Below are positions 8,248 to 17,099 of a stretch of 64,000 bases of DNA, in pieces; within the stretch, counting starts at the first letter, position 1; every line of letters starts with the position of its first letter. This DNA comes from Methanomassiliicoccus sp. (GTDB lineage Archaea; Thermoplasmatota; Thermoplasmata; Methanomassiliicoccales; Methanomassiliicoccaceae): assembly GCA_012719175.1 (NCBI GenBank), contig JAAYAX010000005.1, positions 62,001 to 126,000 on the forward strand, in the 5' to 3' direction. Made by a program: the position numbers and the translations under genes. The notes under the pieces are model-generated. The model saw nothing but the letters and a program-made list of their open reading frames with translations. It had not been told where the DNA came from and did no database searches.

Positions 8248-11200
8248 TTGAATTTCAAATCCATCCTCAACAAGCACAGGGATTTGTCTTTTTCTGAGCG
8301 AGACAAAGGCGATCGATTTGAGCGCCTTATGCAGGGATACCTGCTCACAAGTCCATTATACGAGAACGAGTTCGACAAAGTTTGGCTGTGGAGCGAGTTC
8401 CCCTTCCGGGAGCAGTTCGGTCGCACTGACACAGGAATCGACCTGGTCGCCCTGACCAAGGACGGCGAGTACTGGGCCATCCAGTGCAAATGTTACCAAG
8501 AGGACTCCCGGATTGATAAGAAGGAAGTTGATTCCTTTTTATCAACGTCGGGCCGGGGGTTTGTGGATCGAAACGGCGAGATGATCAGGTTCTTTCACCG
8601 CCTGTGGATCTCCACCACCAACAACTGGGGCGGGAACGCCGAAGCGGCCCTGGTCAATCAGGACCCCCCAGTGTCGCGCATCAGCCTGACGGACCTGGAG
8701 AACGCCCCCATTGACTGGGAAAAGCTCGATGATGGCATTTTCGGCCTGCCTGCGAGGCTGGATAAAAAGACAATTAGACCACATCAAAAGGAGGCCTTGG
8801 ACAAGGTCCATGAGTACTTCAGGACCGCAGACCGAGGAAAGCTAATCATGGCCTGCGGGACCGGGAAGACGTACGCGGCCCTGAAGATCGCCGAGAACGA
8901 GACCGGTGGCAAGGGCACGATCCTTTTCCTGGTGCCGTCCATCGCGCTCCTAGGTCAAACGCTCAACGAATGGCACAACGATGCTGACAAACCTATCAAT
9001 GCCATCTGCATCTGTTCTGATTCCACTGTCTCCAAGAAGAAGAACAACAAGGACGATGAGGACGCCGCTAGTACAGTGGATCTAGCACTACCAGCCAGCA
9101 CGGACGTTGATAATATTATGCGGCAGCTTGCGCATATCAAGAACAGAGACAACGGCGGACTTTCAATCTTCTTCTCGACCTACCAGAGCATCGATGTGGT
9201 CTCGAAGGCGCAGGAAAGATTGGGAACTTCGTTCGACCTCATCATCTGCGACGAAGCACACAGGACAACTGGTGTGACACTGGCTGGCGATGACGAGTCC
9301 GCGTTCGTAAAGGTCCACGACAACGATTTCCTCAAGGCCAAAAAGCGCCTCTACATGACCGCTACGCCTCGGATATTCAGCGATGATAGCAAGAGCAAGG
9401 CGGATGAGAACGACGCCGTCCTCTGCTCGATGGACGACGAGACGTTGTACGGTAAGGAGATCCACAGGCTTGGCTTCGGAGAGGCGGTGGAAAGAGGGCT
9501 CCTCGCCGACTACAAGGTCCTCGTACTCACTCTGAACGACCGAAACATCTCGCCATCGGTGCAGAGGATGGTGGCCAATGTGGACCAGACGATTAACGCT
9601 GACGATGCCGCGAAGCTCATCGGTTGCATCAATGCGCTATCGAAGCAGATCGTCGGCGATGATGGCGTTATTAGGGACACAGACCCACTACCGATGAAGA
9701 GGGCCGTGGCATTCTGCCAGACCATAAAGATCAGCAAGGGCATCGCTTACAACTTCAACGAGGTCTCGGAGAAGTACATGGACGACCTGCCCGAGGAAAC
9801 GGTAGGAAGAATACTGGGAGTCGAGGCTCGACACGTTGACGGGACCATGAGCGCAACGATGCGCGATGAGATGCTCAGCTGGCTGAAGAGGGAGGGCGAC
9901 GAGTGCAGGATCCTCACGAACGTCAGATGCCTGAGCGAAGGCGTTGATGTACCATCATTGGACGCAGTGATGTTCCTGGCTGCGCGTAACTCTCAGGTCG
10001 ATGTTGTTCAGTCTGTAGGCCGCGTCATGAGGCTCTCTGAGGGTAAAAAGTACGGATACATCATCATCCCGGTCGTCATCCCCAGCGGCGTATCGGCCGA
10101 GAAGGCTTTGGAGGACAATGTCCGATATAAAGTCGTCTGGCAGGTACTTAACGCTCTGCGTGCCCACGATGACCGCTTCAATGCTACCATCAACAAGATA
10201 GACCTCAACAAAAAGAAGCCTACCACCATCCTAGTCGGTAGGCCGGACCTCGGCTTTGATGAGAACGGCAATCCGATAGTATCCGAAGGTCAGGTTGGGG
10301 AAGGGACAATACAGATGAGGCTGAACCTGGAGTTCGAGGAACTCCAGGACGCTGTCTATGCTCGGATGGTCATGAAGGTCGGGGATCGCCTGTACTGGGA
10401 GCAGTGGGCCAAGAATGTTGCAGAGATCGCTGAAAAACAGATAGACCGCCTATCCAGGTTGGTGGAGAACGAACGAATAAAGGATACCTTCAACGACTTC
10501 CTTTCGGAACTTCGGCGAAACCTCAACCCCGAGATCTCGAAGGAGCAGGCCATAGAGATGCTGTCACAGCACATGATCACGAGGCCGGTCTTCGAGGCCT
10601 TGTTCGAGAACTACTCGTTCGCGGACCACAACCCGATCTCAAGGTCGATGCAGAAGATGGTCGATCTTCTAGAGGCCAACGCGATTGAGAAGGACACTCA
10701 AGCCCTGGAACGCTTCTACGAATCCGTACGTATGAGGGCTTCCATGATCGATAACGCCGAGGGTAGGCAGCGTATCATCATCGAGCTGTACGACAAGTTC
10801 TTCAAGGCCGCCTTCCCGAAGATGGCCGACCAGCTCGGTATCGTCTACACCCCGGTGGAAGTGGTAGATTTCATCATCCGCTCGGTCGATGATGTCCTGA
10901 AGAAGGAGTTCAATAGAGGTCTGACGGATGAGAACGTTCACATCCTCGATCCATTTACTGGAACCGGAACGTTCATCACACGGCTACTTCAGAGCGGATT
11001 GATCGAGCAGGAGGACCTGGAACGCAAATACGCGAGCGAGATCCACGCCAACGAAATCGTCCTGCTAGCGTACTACATCGCCGCCGTGAACATCGAGAAC
11101 GTGTATCATGATATACTGGCAGTGGAGGATGAATATCGGACCTTCGACGGCATATGTTTGACCGATACTTTCCAACTGGGCGAGGCCGTACAGGGTGACC

Positions 11201-13110
11201 TGTTCCGCCCAAGTTTCTTCCCCGAGAACATCGGAAATGTTGAGAGCCAGCAAAAAGCACCTATCAATGTAATCATTGGCAATCCGCCTTATTCGGCGTG
11301 GCAAACATCGGCGAACGATGATGCACAAAATACATCATATCCAAAACTGAATGGGCGGATTTCAGAGACCTACGCTAAGAAATCAACTGCTACTTTGAAA
11401 AACTCGCTGTATGATAGCTATATCAAAGCGTTCCGTTGGTCATCTGATAGATTAGATGAGCATCGAGGAGGCATAATCTGTTTTATCTCGAATGGTGGCT
11501 GGTTGGACGGCAATGCCCAAGATGGTTTCAGAAAGCATCTGGAGAGGGAGTTCAGCAGCGTTTACGTGTTCAATCTGAGAGGGAACCAGCGTACCAGTGG
11601 AGAACTAAGCCGTAGGGAAGGCGGAAAAATTTTCGGGTCCGGATCGAGGGCTCCAATCGCTATTGCCCTGCTGGTAAAAAATCTTAAAGCGTCTAGAAAT
11701 AAAGCGACGATCTATTATCACGACATCGGTGACTACCTTACAAGGGAAGAGAAACTGGAAAGGATAGTGCAATTGAGTACTGTTACCAACCCAGACTTCA
11801 ATTGGGAAATTATCACGCCCAATGAGGCGGGCGATTGGATTAATCAACGTAGTGCTTCATTCAGTAAATTTATACCGATAGGAGATAAGGGTAACAAGGA
11901 TGGCAAATCATATTTCGTACCTAACTATTCGAGTGGTGTAAAAACCAATAGAGATGCCTGGTGCTTCAATTCCAACAGAGACAAGCTCGTTCAAAAAATC
12001 AAAGAATCTATCGATTACTACAACTCACAAGTGGATGGGTTCTCCAGCGCCAAATCCCAGACCAATGATCTGACCGTTGAGGACTTTATAACATATGATT
12101 CAACGCGGTTTAGCTGGGATGCCCAACAAAGGATAGATATAATAAAAGGCATGAAATATTCATTCGATCCAGAGTCTATCCGAATCAGCTCGTATAGACC
12201 GTTTTTTAAACAATATCTCTATTTTAACCGACATTTAAATAATAGGGTCTATCAAATGCCCAAACTTTTCCCGGATTCAAAAGTCTCAAATCTAGTAATC
12301 TGCACATCCGGTATCGGAGTAACAAAGGAGTTCTCTTGCATCATCACTAACATGATGCCTGACCTTGAGCTTGTAGGAAAATCTCAATGCTTTCCCCTAT
12401 ATCATTTTGAGGAAATTGGAGTCGGCAATTGGAAAATGATTGACTCATCCCAGTCCCTTCTAGATGTGGGGGACACCCATCTAAGTAACAAATGTGTCCG
12501 AAAAGATGGTATTAGCGATTTTATCCTTAATAAGGCAAGAAAGGAGTATGGCGACTCGGGACTTTCCAAAGAGGACATCTTCTATTACGTATACGGCATC
12601 CTACACAGCCCCGACTATCGTAAGACCTTCTCCAACGATTTGAAGAAGATGCTACCAAGGATCCCCTTGGTTGACGATGTTACGGACTTCTGGGCCTTTA
12701 GCCAGGCAGGGAGGAGGCTAGCAGATCTCCACCTCAACTACGAGGCAATCCCTTGGCACCCCGACGTTAAGGTCACAGGCGCTGAGGCCGGGGACTTCAC
12801 CGTCTGCAAGATGAGGTTTCCGAAGAAGGGCGAGAAGGGCACGATCAAATACAACAGTAAGATCAAGATCTCAGGGATACCGGACAAAGCCTATGAGTAT
12901 ATTGTGAACGGAAAGAGCCCCATTGAATGGATTATGGAGCGGTACCGGGTGACGATAGATAAGGCCAGTGAAATCAAGAACGACCCCAACGACTGGGCAA
13001 TTGAATCGGGCAAACCTCGCTATATCCTCGACCTGCTTTTGAGCATCATCAACCTCAGCGTCCAGACCGTTGACATCGTTGATGGTCTGCCGAAACTTAA
13101 AATTGAATGA
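8248..13110 (+). CDS. Type ISP restriction-modification protein (nuclease-helicase-methylase)
   Basis: A single-chain restriction-modification enzyme of about 1620 residues. Domains in order: an Mrr-like PD-(D/E)xK nuclease (FERLM, DTGIDLVA, AIQCK); an SF2 translocase with Walker A CGTGKT (about residue 207), DEAH, and motif VI QSVGRVMR; a helical coupler; an N6-adenine methyltransferase with DPFTGTGTF and NPPY; and a long C-terminal target-recognition region. This is the LlaGI/LlaBIII plan: asymmetric site recognition, ATP-driven translocation and cleavage after head-to-head collision, with self-protection by hemimethylation. The ORF is open to a TTG at 8146, but the family N terminus starts close to FKSILN, so the TTG at 8248 is more likely. 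GGAGGAG at 8192-8198 has no usual start at good spacing, so the start stays uncertain. Confidence 0.92.
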   Translation: MNFKSILNKHRDLSFSERDKGDRFERLMQGYLLTSPLYENEFDKVWLWSEFPFREQFGRTDTGIDLVALTKDGEYWAIQCKCYQEDSRIDKKEVDSFLSTSGRGFVDRNGEMIRFFHRLWISTTNNWGGNAEAALVNQDPPVSRISLTDLENAPIDWEKLDDGIFGLPARLDKKTIRPHQKEALDKVHEYFRTADRGKLIMACGTGKTYAALKIAENETGGKGTILFLVPSIALLGQTLNEWHNDADKPINAICICSDSTVSKKKNNKDDEDAASTVDLALPASTDVDNIMRQLAHIKNRDNGGLSIFFSTYQSIDVVSKAQERLGTSFDLIICDEAHRTTGVTLAGDDESAFVKVHDNDFLKAKKRLYMTATPRIFSDDSKSKADENDAVLCSMDDETLYGKEIHRLGFGEAVERGLLADYKVLVLTLNDRNISPSVQRMVANVDQTINADDAAKLIGCINALSKQIVGDDGVIRDTDPLPMKRAVAFCQTIKISKGIAYNFNEVSEKYMDDLPEETVGRILGVEARHVDGTMSATMRDEMLSWLKREGDECRILTNVRCLSEGVDVPSLDAVMFLAARNSQVDVVQSVGRVMRLSEGKKYGYIIIPVVIPSGVSAEKALEDNVRYKVVWQVLNALRAHDDRFNATINKIDLNKKKPTTILVGRPDLGFDENGNPIVSEGQVGEGTIQMRLNLEFEELQDAVYARMVMKVGDRLYWEQWAKNVAEIAEKQIDRLSRLVENERIKDTFNDFLSELRRNLNPEISKEQAIEMLSQHMITRPVFEALFENYSFADHNPISRSMQKMVDLLEANAIEKDTQALERFYESVRMRASMIDNAEGRQRIIIELYDKFFKAAFPKMADQLGIVYTPVEVVDFIIRSVDDVLKKEFNRGLTDENVHILDPFTGTGTFITRLLQSGLIEQEDLERKYASEIHANEIVLLAYYIAAVNIENVYHDILAVEDEYRTFDGICLTDTFQLGEAVQGDLFRPSFFPENIGNVESQQKAPINVIIGNPPYSAWQTSANDDAQNTSYPKLNGRISETYAKKSTATLKNSLYDSYIKAFRWSSDRLDEHRGGIICFISNGGWLDGNAQDGFRKHLEREFSSVYVFNLRGNQRTSGELSRREGGKIFGSGSRAPIAIALLVKNLKASRNKATIYYHDIGDYLTREEKLERIVQLSTVTNPDFNWEIITPNEAGDWINQRSASFSKFIPIGDKGNKDGKSYFVPNYSSGVKTNRDAWCFNSNRDKLVQKIKESIDYYNSQVDGFSSAKSQTNDLTVEDFITYDSTRFSWDAQQRIDIIKGMKYSFDPESIRISSYRPFFKQYLYFNRHLNNRVYQMPKLFPDSKVSNLVICTSGIGVTKEFSCIITNMMPDLELVGKSQCFPLYHFEEIGVGNWKMIDSSQSLLDVGDTHLSNKCVRKDGISDFILNKARKEYGDSGLSKEDIFYYVYGILHSPDYRKTFSNDLKKMLPRIPLVDDVTDFWAFSQAGRRLADLHLNYEAIPWHPDVKVTGAEAGDFTVCKMRFPKKGEKGTIKYNSKIKISGIPDKAYEYIVNGKSPIEWIMERYRVTIDKASEIKNDPNDWAIESGKPRYILDLLLSIINLSVQTVDIVDGLPKLKIE

Positions 13111-13271
13111 AGGGCTGATACCAGGGACACGTATCAAAGAGTAGGTAATCTTTTATATTAATGCCAAGAAGTGTTAAGTAATCGTCTACAATAAAAACAC
13201 TGGTTCACAGAATGTGCAAGAGTTAATCTTTTAAAATGTTGCTAAGATTTGGAAGTAGCAACAGAGAGTGA

Positions 13272-14276
13272 TTATGAATTAGTTCTATCTTTTATTTCGT
13301 CTTCAATCTCTGTAATTAAAGTTGTGTGGCATTCCTCGAATTTCATTGGATACCATCTATTATACTTTCCGGACCTATAATTCGTCAACCACTCACCACA
13401 TTTATCATCGGGACTAATTAAGACCACTTTTGCCTTAGTATTCATAATATGGTCCCAAATATGCTTATCATCTGGATTGGGCTTGACTCCGATGATTATC
13501 ACTAGGTTTGCATCATTCACTAACGATTGAAATTCAAATAGAATAGCATCTAGCTCTGCACTACAAGTTAAATTATCTTTATCCTTCGTAAAGAAACGCA
13601 TAGCAGGTTGTATTTGGCTATTCTTTATCTTATCTACAAGTCCGTCCAAGGACTCCACCTCAAACGGTACGATTATTTTATTCGCATAATGCTCTAGACT
13701 AGCCAACTTGATAGAGGGTAGGAAATTGCATGATCCATGGATTTTATCTAGCTTCACTCCGTTCGCTCCAGGTTTATATGCTATCTTCAATCCCTGTTTT
13801 TGTATTGCTTCATCGAGTAAACAATCGTAGTTCAAGGATCCGATGGTGATTATTCCCGATTCTAGCAATGAACGGAACTCTTTTACGAACCAAGTATAAG
13901 GATCTGAATAATCATCCCCAATACCTAAACGAAAACCAGCGAAATACTGGCCAAGGTCCTTTTGATATGTTTTTAAATTCCATTTGTCGGATTCTCTAGC
14001 CTCTGTTAGCATCAACCCCATGCCCCTTTCAAATGATCCTGGTACGGTATCATTGAAAACGTCCTTTAGGTATGGGGGTAAAACCCCCCAAGTTACTGGA
14101 AAATCCTTGGTCATTTCGAGAAATAGTGTCGTACTAAGGGGTGGATTTCTTGGTGTGCAAGAGCTTACTCCATAACTCGCGCCCGCTCCAAAAACAATTA
14201 CAACTTGCCCCTTTTTTGTCTTTATCGCTGGGGTCGTGTTGACTTTCATTGTTTGATTTTCTTCTTGAGATGTCAT
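13272..14276 (-). CDS. Second SIR2-like domain protein
   Basis: A 334-residue protein whose SIR2-like fold fills most of its length. Seen: VVIVFGAGASYG (about residue 27, dinucleotide loop), LNYDCLLDEA (about 152) with the conserved Asn, and KIHGSCNFLP (about 180) with the His. The C-terminal 120 residues include an IIGVKPN stretch that may complete the fold. It is not closely similar to the SIR2 protein at 6345. It lies convergent with the restriction gene, is AT-rich like other horizontally acquired genes, and is probably another NAD-targeting or nucleotide-binding defence protein. The second ATG (codon 10) is an alternative start. Confidence 0.72.
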   Translation of the reverse strand: MTSQEENQTMKVNTTPAIKTKKGQVVIVFGAGASYGVSSCTPRNPPLSTTLFLEMTKDFPVTWGVLPPYLKDVFNDTVPGSFERGMGLMLTEARESDKWNLKTYQKDLGQYFAGFRLGIGDDYSDPYTWFVKEFRSLLESGIITIGSLNYDCLLDEAIQKQGLKIAYKPGANGVKLDKIHGSCNFLPSIKLASLEHYANKIIVPFEVESLDGLVDKIKNSQIQPAMRFFTKDKDNLTCSAELDAILFEFQSLVNDANLVIIIGVKPNPDDKHIWDHIMNTKAKVVLISPDDKCGEWLTNYRSGKYNRWYPMKFEECHTTLITEIEDEIKDRTNS

Positions 14277-14478
14277 TTTTTCTAAATAATCAACAAAGAT
14301 TATGAAATAAGTGGATTAATTATGGAAGCGTTTAAGATGTGAAACCACAAGGACATTAGCAATAGAAAGTTTCAAACGAGCTTACGCTTCTATGCTTCTG
14401 GATTACTTCTTCTCCAACAATTAATATAACTCATTAACCATATTCATAGTAGCTACCATAATATGTGTAAGTGATATC

Positions 14479-15063
14479 ATGGGCGCGACCAAGTATCCAG
14501 TGTTGGACGAGAGCTTCTACCCGCGAATGATCGCCTCCTGCACCAACGACGAGCAGCGCGGTCTCATCACGGTCCTGGACCTCACCGGGATGCACGTCTC
14601 CTCGGTGTGTAAGCTCGGACCGGATAGCATGATCCGGCAGGGGGACAAGATCTACCTAAAATGGGTCAGACCGAAGAACAAGAAGACCTTACAATCCGAG
14701 GTTCCGCCCATCAAGGTCCACGTCATCCAAAACTTCCTGAATATGAGGCGAAAAACCCGGGAGTTTTATTTCATTCTAGTCAAGGAGATAGGCAGGACGG
14801 CAGGCTATCAAGATGTCAGCCCTATGACCTTCCGCCATAATAGGGCGATCAGGGCCCTGGTTACCGAGAGATACACGATCTATGAGCTGCCGCAGATCAT
14901 GGGATGCACCTTGGAGGTCGCCGTCAGGAACTATGCCAAGGTCAAAGAGGCGGATCTCATAAAGACGCAGAGAGAGCAGGAGCAAAGGGCTCAGTCGAAC
15001 GGCAAGCCTCGGACAAGGACCAAAGGCAAGGGCATGGTGTCCAAGCTCATGAGGAGGCGATGA
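14479..15063 (+). CDS. Small tyrosine-recombinase-like protein with altered active site
   Basis: A 194-residue protein resembling only the catalytic domain of tyrosine recombinases. Seen: TGMHVSSV where the first catalytic Arg normally follows TG-x (here His), MTFRHNRA as box II (His replaced by Met, Arg and second His retained), and NYAKV with the nucleophilic Tyr position. The N-terminal DNA-binding arm is missing and the C terminus is a basic tail (RTRTKGKG). The substitutions suggest an inactive or altered recombinase that might act as an accessory or regulatory factor for the full integrase at 20958. Codon use is GC-rich, unlike the adjacent SIR2 gene. A TATA-like CATAATATG precedes the start. 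Confidence 0.6.
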   Translation: MGATKYPVLDESFYPRMIASCTNDEQRGLITVLDLTGMHVSSVCKLGPDSMIRQGDKIYLKWVRPKNKKTLQSEVPPIKVHVIQNFLNMRRKTREFYFILVKEIGRTAGYQDVSPMTFRHNRAIRALVTERYTIYELPQIMGCTLEVAVRNYAKVKEADLIKTQREQEQRAQSNGKPRTRTKGKGMVSKLMRRR

Positions 15064-15096
15064 GGGACGTCCAGCGCGTTCATCACCACCAAGCCT

Positions 15097-15252
15097 TTGA
15101 TATATAGCACGAAAGGCGGTGTCGAGTGTCCAGCATGTGAGTTCTTCGATTACAGCTATATTTCCGATGTTGACGACATCCACGCCATCGTGGAATGTCG
15201 CAACTGTGGGGTATGGTATCAGGTCAGGCATGTCGATCTCCATCGATCTTAG
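15097..15252 (+). CDS. Possible small zinc-ribbon protein (TTG start)
   Basis: A 51-codon reading frame encodes CPAC and, 22 residues later, CRNC, the spacing of a complete zinc ribbon. It is in the same frame as the recombinase-like gene and follows its TGA stop by 33 bases. There is no ATG or GTG; the TTG at 15097 is the only plausible start. It could be a separate small protein or, less likely, a domain reached by readthrough of the TGA. Confidence 0.4.
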   Translation: MIYSTKGGVECPACEFFDYSYISDVDDIHAIVECRNCGVWYQVRHVDLHRS

Positions 15253-15464
15253 ACGCGTAGGGATACGTTCACGTTCAACGTTTACGGATGTACGCTGGCT
15301 CTTATGCAGCGAATGTCAAATCATGCCCATACAGGCGTTCACATACGTTCGATAGGGCGTCGTATGTCATCGTCAACGTTCATTGATCCCGCATGGTTCA
15401 CTTATCGGAGCGTCCCTCAGGGTCATCGTCTTAACGGTCATCACCTCGCCCGATCCAAAATTCT

Positions 15465-15503
15465 CATTGACAAAATAGACCCTAGCCAGTAATTTTGTCA
15501 ATG
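15465..15503. repeat. Perfect 12-bp inverted repeat, 15-base loop
   Basis: CATTGACAAAAT (15465-15476) and ATTTTGTCAATG (15492-15503) are exact reverse complements. The right arm abuts the TGA stop of the minus-strand ORF at 15504. It may be a transcription-terminating or mRNA-stabilising hairpin for that ORF, or a protein binding site. Confidence 0.7.
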
Positions 15504-15728
15504 TCAAATGGGGAGCGGGGTTGCGCAATATATAAAGAACAAGAGAAAGAAGAGAACGTAGGGAACAATGCCTAGTGCCGTATTCGTTGACAATTTCCTC
15601 TTCTCAGTCTTGACCCTCGGCTGTCCTCGAACGAGGCCGTGCTTTAGCGTCTCTAGGCCCTCCCCTGGACCGTAGATCCCTCCCTCGCACGCCGAGGTCC
15701 TTCCGGCCCGGGGCCTCGGCCCGATCAC
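15504..15728 (-). CDS. Small membrane protein of the element
   Basis: A 74-residue ORF. The GTG start at 15728 is preceded by AAGGAGG with 8-base spacing, one of the strongest ribosome binding sites in the element, which argues that the ORF is real. The N-terminal 50 residues are basic and hydrophilic; residues 51-70 (ALGIVPYVLFFLLFFIY) form a single transmembrane helix. Function unknown. The previous minus-strand ORF ends 4 bases upstream, so they may be co-transcribed. Confidence 0.5.
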   Translation of the reverse strand: MIGPRPRAGRTSACEGGIYGPGEGLETLKHGLVRGQPRVKTEKRKLSTNTALGIVPYVLFFLLFFIYCATPLPI

Positions 15729-15732
15729 TCGG

Positions 15733-15963
15733 TTAGCCTCCTTGTTGTGGGTTACTAAGGTCCACGTTGCCGTTTGTGATGATGGTTCCCGGCAACGTGC
15801 CTTGACGCCGATTAGGAGACCGGTCCCTCAAGGCCACATCTATTTTGGGAGTGACGCATATTTTTACTTTCATAAGAAGGACCAGATAATTACTCAGAGG
15901 ATTCAGATCCCTCAGAATACTCCGGCTCATCGTAAATTCGGAAGATTCTGAATCCTCGTACAT
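15733..15963 (-). CDS. Hypothetical small protein upstream of the membrane protein
   Basis: A 76-codon ORF starting with ATG at 15963 and ending with TAA 4 bases before the next GTG. The AAGGAGG serving the downstream gene lies inside its last codons, the usual geometry of a translationally coupled pair. No motif is recognised. Confidence 0.35.
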   Translation of the reverse strand: MYEDSESSEFTMSRSILRDLNPLSNYLVLLMKVKICVTPKIDVALRDRSPNRRQGTLPGTIITNGNVDLSNPQQGG

Positions 15964-15999
15964 CGCATTATCCGCTCGGATGAGTATCCATTAGCACTT

Positions 16000-16314
16000 T
16001 CATTGTGGTACGGACACTCGACCAGAAAAGACTAACATTCTAAATACCACATTTCTGGTAGGTCGTTTCATGGTAACGCGGAGAGCATGGAACAAAGAGG
16101 GCGGGATCTCATTGAGGCTCATCCTGCCGATTGCTTCATTCACCATCTCCCGCTTACTCCTTTTGGCAGCCGTGACCTCGGTCAAGGGTGAGGTCCTGGA
16201 CTTCTTCGCTCGGTTGTTCGGGACCTTCTGAGCCCTCCTTTCTGCCACAGGCGGACGACCAATGGGAGTTCTCCTTCCCCCAGAGGGTCGTGGGCGTCTA
16301 CTATTCAGCCCCAC
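16000..16314 (-). CDS. Hypothetical basic protein
   Basis: A 104-codon ORF with a GTG start. The first 55 residues are very rich in Arg, Lys and Pro, as in DNA-binding tails; the rest could form two helices. It is first in a run of three minus-strand ORFs (16314 to 15504) and lies divergent from the replication operon. No strong ribosome binding site is seen, so it may not be expressed. Confidence 0.3.
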   Translation of the reverse strand: MGLNSRRPRPSGGRRTPIGRPPVAERRAQKVPNNRAKKSRTSPLTEVTAAKRSKREMVNEAIGRMSLNEIPPSLFHALRVTMKRPTRNVVFRMLVFSGRVSVPQ

Positions 16315-16380
16315 GCCCCAAAAAATTCCTTTTTTTATGATTCGTGCCTATTTAATATCTGAAATTTCTCAATTTCTTTA

Positions 16381-16462
16381 ATTTCTCAATTTCTTTAATT
16401 TCGTATATTTTTTAATCTCTTTCATTTCTTTAATTTCTTAATTTCTTTAATTTCGTATATTT
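16381..16462. repeat. AT-rich direct repeat, possible origin element
   Basis: A 30-base unit occurs twice with one mismatch at 16381-16410 and 16433-16462 (52-base period), containing TTTAATTTCGTATATTT. It lies inside a 140-base run (about 16325-16465) built of degenerate AATTTCTTT units. Position just upstream of the replication operon suggests an unwinding element or initiator site. It is not CRISPR-like: the spacing is made of the same degenerate sequence. Confidence 0.55.
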
Positions 16463-16501
16463 CCAACGGAATGTATGATTTTTTAACGGTTTGTAGAGAG
16501 A

Positions 16502-16512
16502 AAGTATAAATC
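16502..16512 (+). promoter_or_regulatory. TATA-box promoter of the replication operon
   Basis: AAGTATAAATC fits an archaeal TATA box. Transcription would start near 16535-16540, giving a leader of about 160 bases that contains the 13-bp hairpin at 16611-16664. Confidence 0.5.
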
Positions 16513-16610
16513 TTTTAATTATAATTATCAACCTCAAATCCGAAAAACACATCCCGAAATTGCGTTTGGTCATGTCGAAAAAAACCTGACGCATCTCGAT
16601 TCGGAAACAA

Positions 16611-16664
16611 GCCTGGGACGTTCAGCACAATGCCGACCAAGCAATAGGACCGAACGTCCCAGGC
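16611..16664. repeat. Perfect 13-bp inverted repeat in the operon leader
   Basis: GCCTGGGACGTTC (16611-16623) and GAACGTCCCAGGC (16652-16664) are exact reverse complements separated by 28 bases. It ends 33 bases before the first gene of the replication operon. It could be an operator, an attenuator-like hairpin in the leader RNA, or part of the origin. Confidence 0.75.
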
Positions 16665-16697
16665 CGGCCAAACCCCATTGAAAGGAGATGGCGAACA

Positions 16698-16892
16698 ATG
16701 AATAACGAAAAGCAGGACTTAAATAATTCGCAGGACCGCGACAATGAGCCGCGAGCCATGCTGGCCTTGGTTCTGAAAGCAGACATTAATCGGATGTCGG
16801 AAATCGTCCGATTAGTCGATTCTGTTCCACATACTCGAATTATCTATCAGCGAGTGTCGGGCGGCCGTCTCACCGTTGTTGAAGAAAGGTGA
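16698..16892 (+). CDS. Small hypothetical protein, first gene of replication operon
   Basis: A 64-residue ORF with a good ribosome binding site (AAAGGAGA, 10 bases before ATG). An acidic, Asn-rich N terminus is followed by a compact alpha/beta-like C-terminal half (IVRLVDSV, TRIIYQRV, GRLTVVEE). No family recognised. It lies 6 bases before the next gene, so the two are probably co-translated. Confidence 0.6.
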   Translation: MNNEKQDLNNSQDRDNEPRAMLALVLKADINRMSEIVRLVDSVPHTRIIYQRVSGGRLTVVEER

Positions 16893-16898
16893 TCGGCG

Positions 16899-17099
16899 AT
16901 GGACCTAGTTAGGGCATACCGAGGTGGTTGCCTCGTTCATTCCGTAGCCACTCAGTTTAATCTTTTACATAATCCTGACATTTGCGAGTCGCTAAAAGTT
17001 ACAGAACGGAATCCGTTGGAGATTGTAAAGGAAGCGATAAGGAATATTCAGGATGATGAGGTGGTCCTCGCTCCGCACCATATTGGAGTGAGACGATGA
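16899..17099 (+). CDS. Small hypothetical protein of replication operon
   Basis: A 66-residue ORF whose TGA stop overlaps the next ATG (ATGA), a sign of translational coupling. It contains one Cys near the start and one in the middle but no clear zinc site. No family recognised. Reality is supported mainly by the tight operon packing. Confidence 0.5.
   Translation: MDLVRAYRGGCLVHSVATQFNLLHNPDICESLKVTERNPLEIVKEAIRNIQDDEVVLAPHHIGVRR

Noticed and set aside
15061-15063. TGA as selenocysteine codon joining the recombinase-like gene to the zinc ribbon
   Set aside because: No SECIS-like structure was seen and the recombinase-like protein ends naturally in a basic tail just before the TGA.
15465-15503. 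dif-like recombination site
   Set aside because: The arms suit a recombinase core site, but the 15-base spacer is too long for the usual 6-8 bases and the right arm touches a stop codon, which fits a terminator hairpin better.
16325-16465. CRISPR array
   Set aside because: The repeated units are degenerate AATTTCTTT steps with no unique spacers and only two longer copies.
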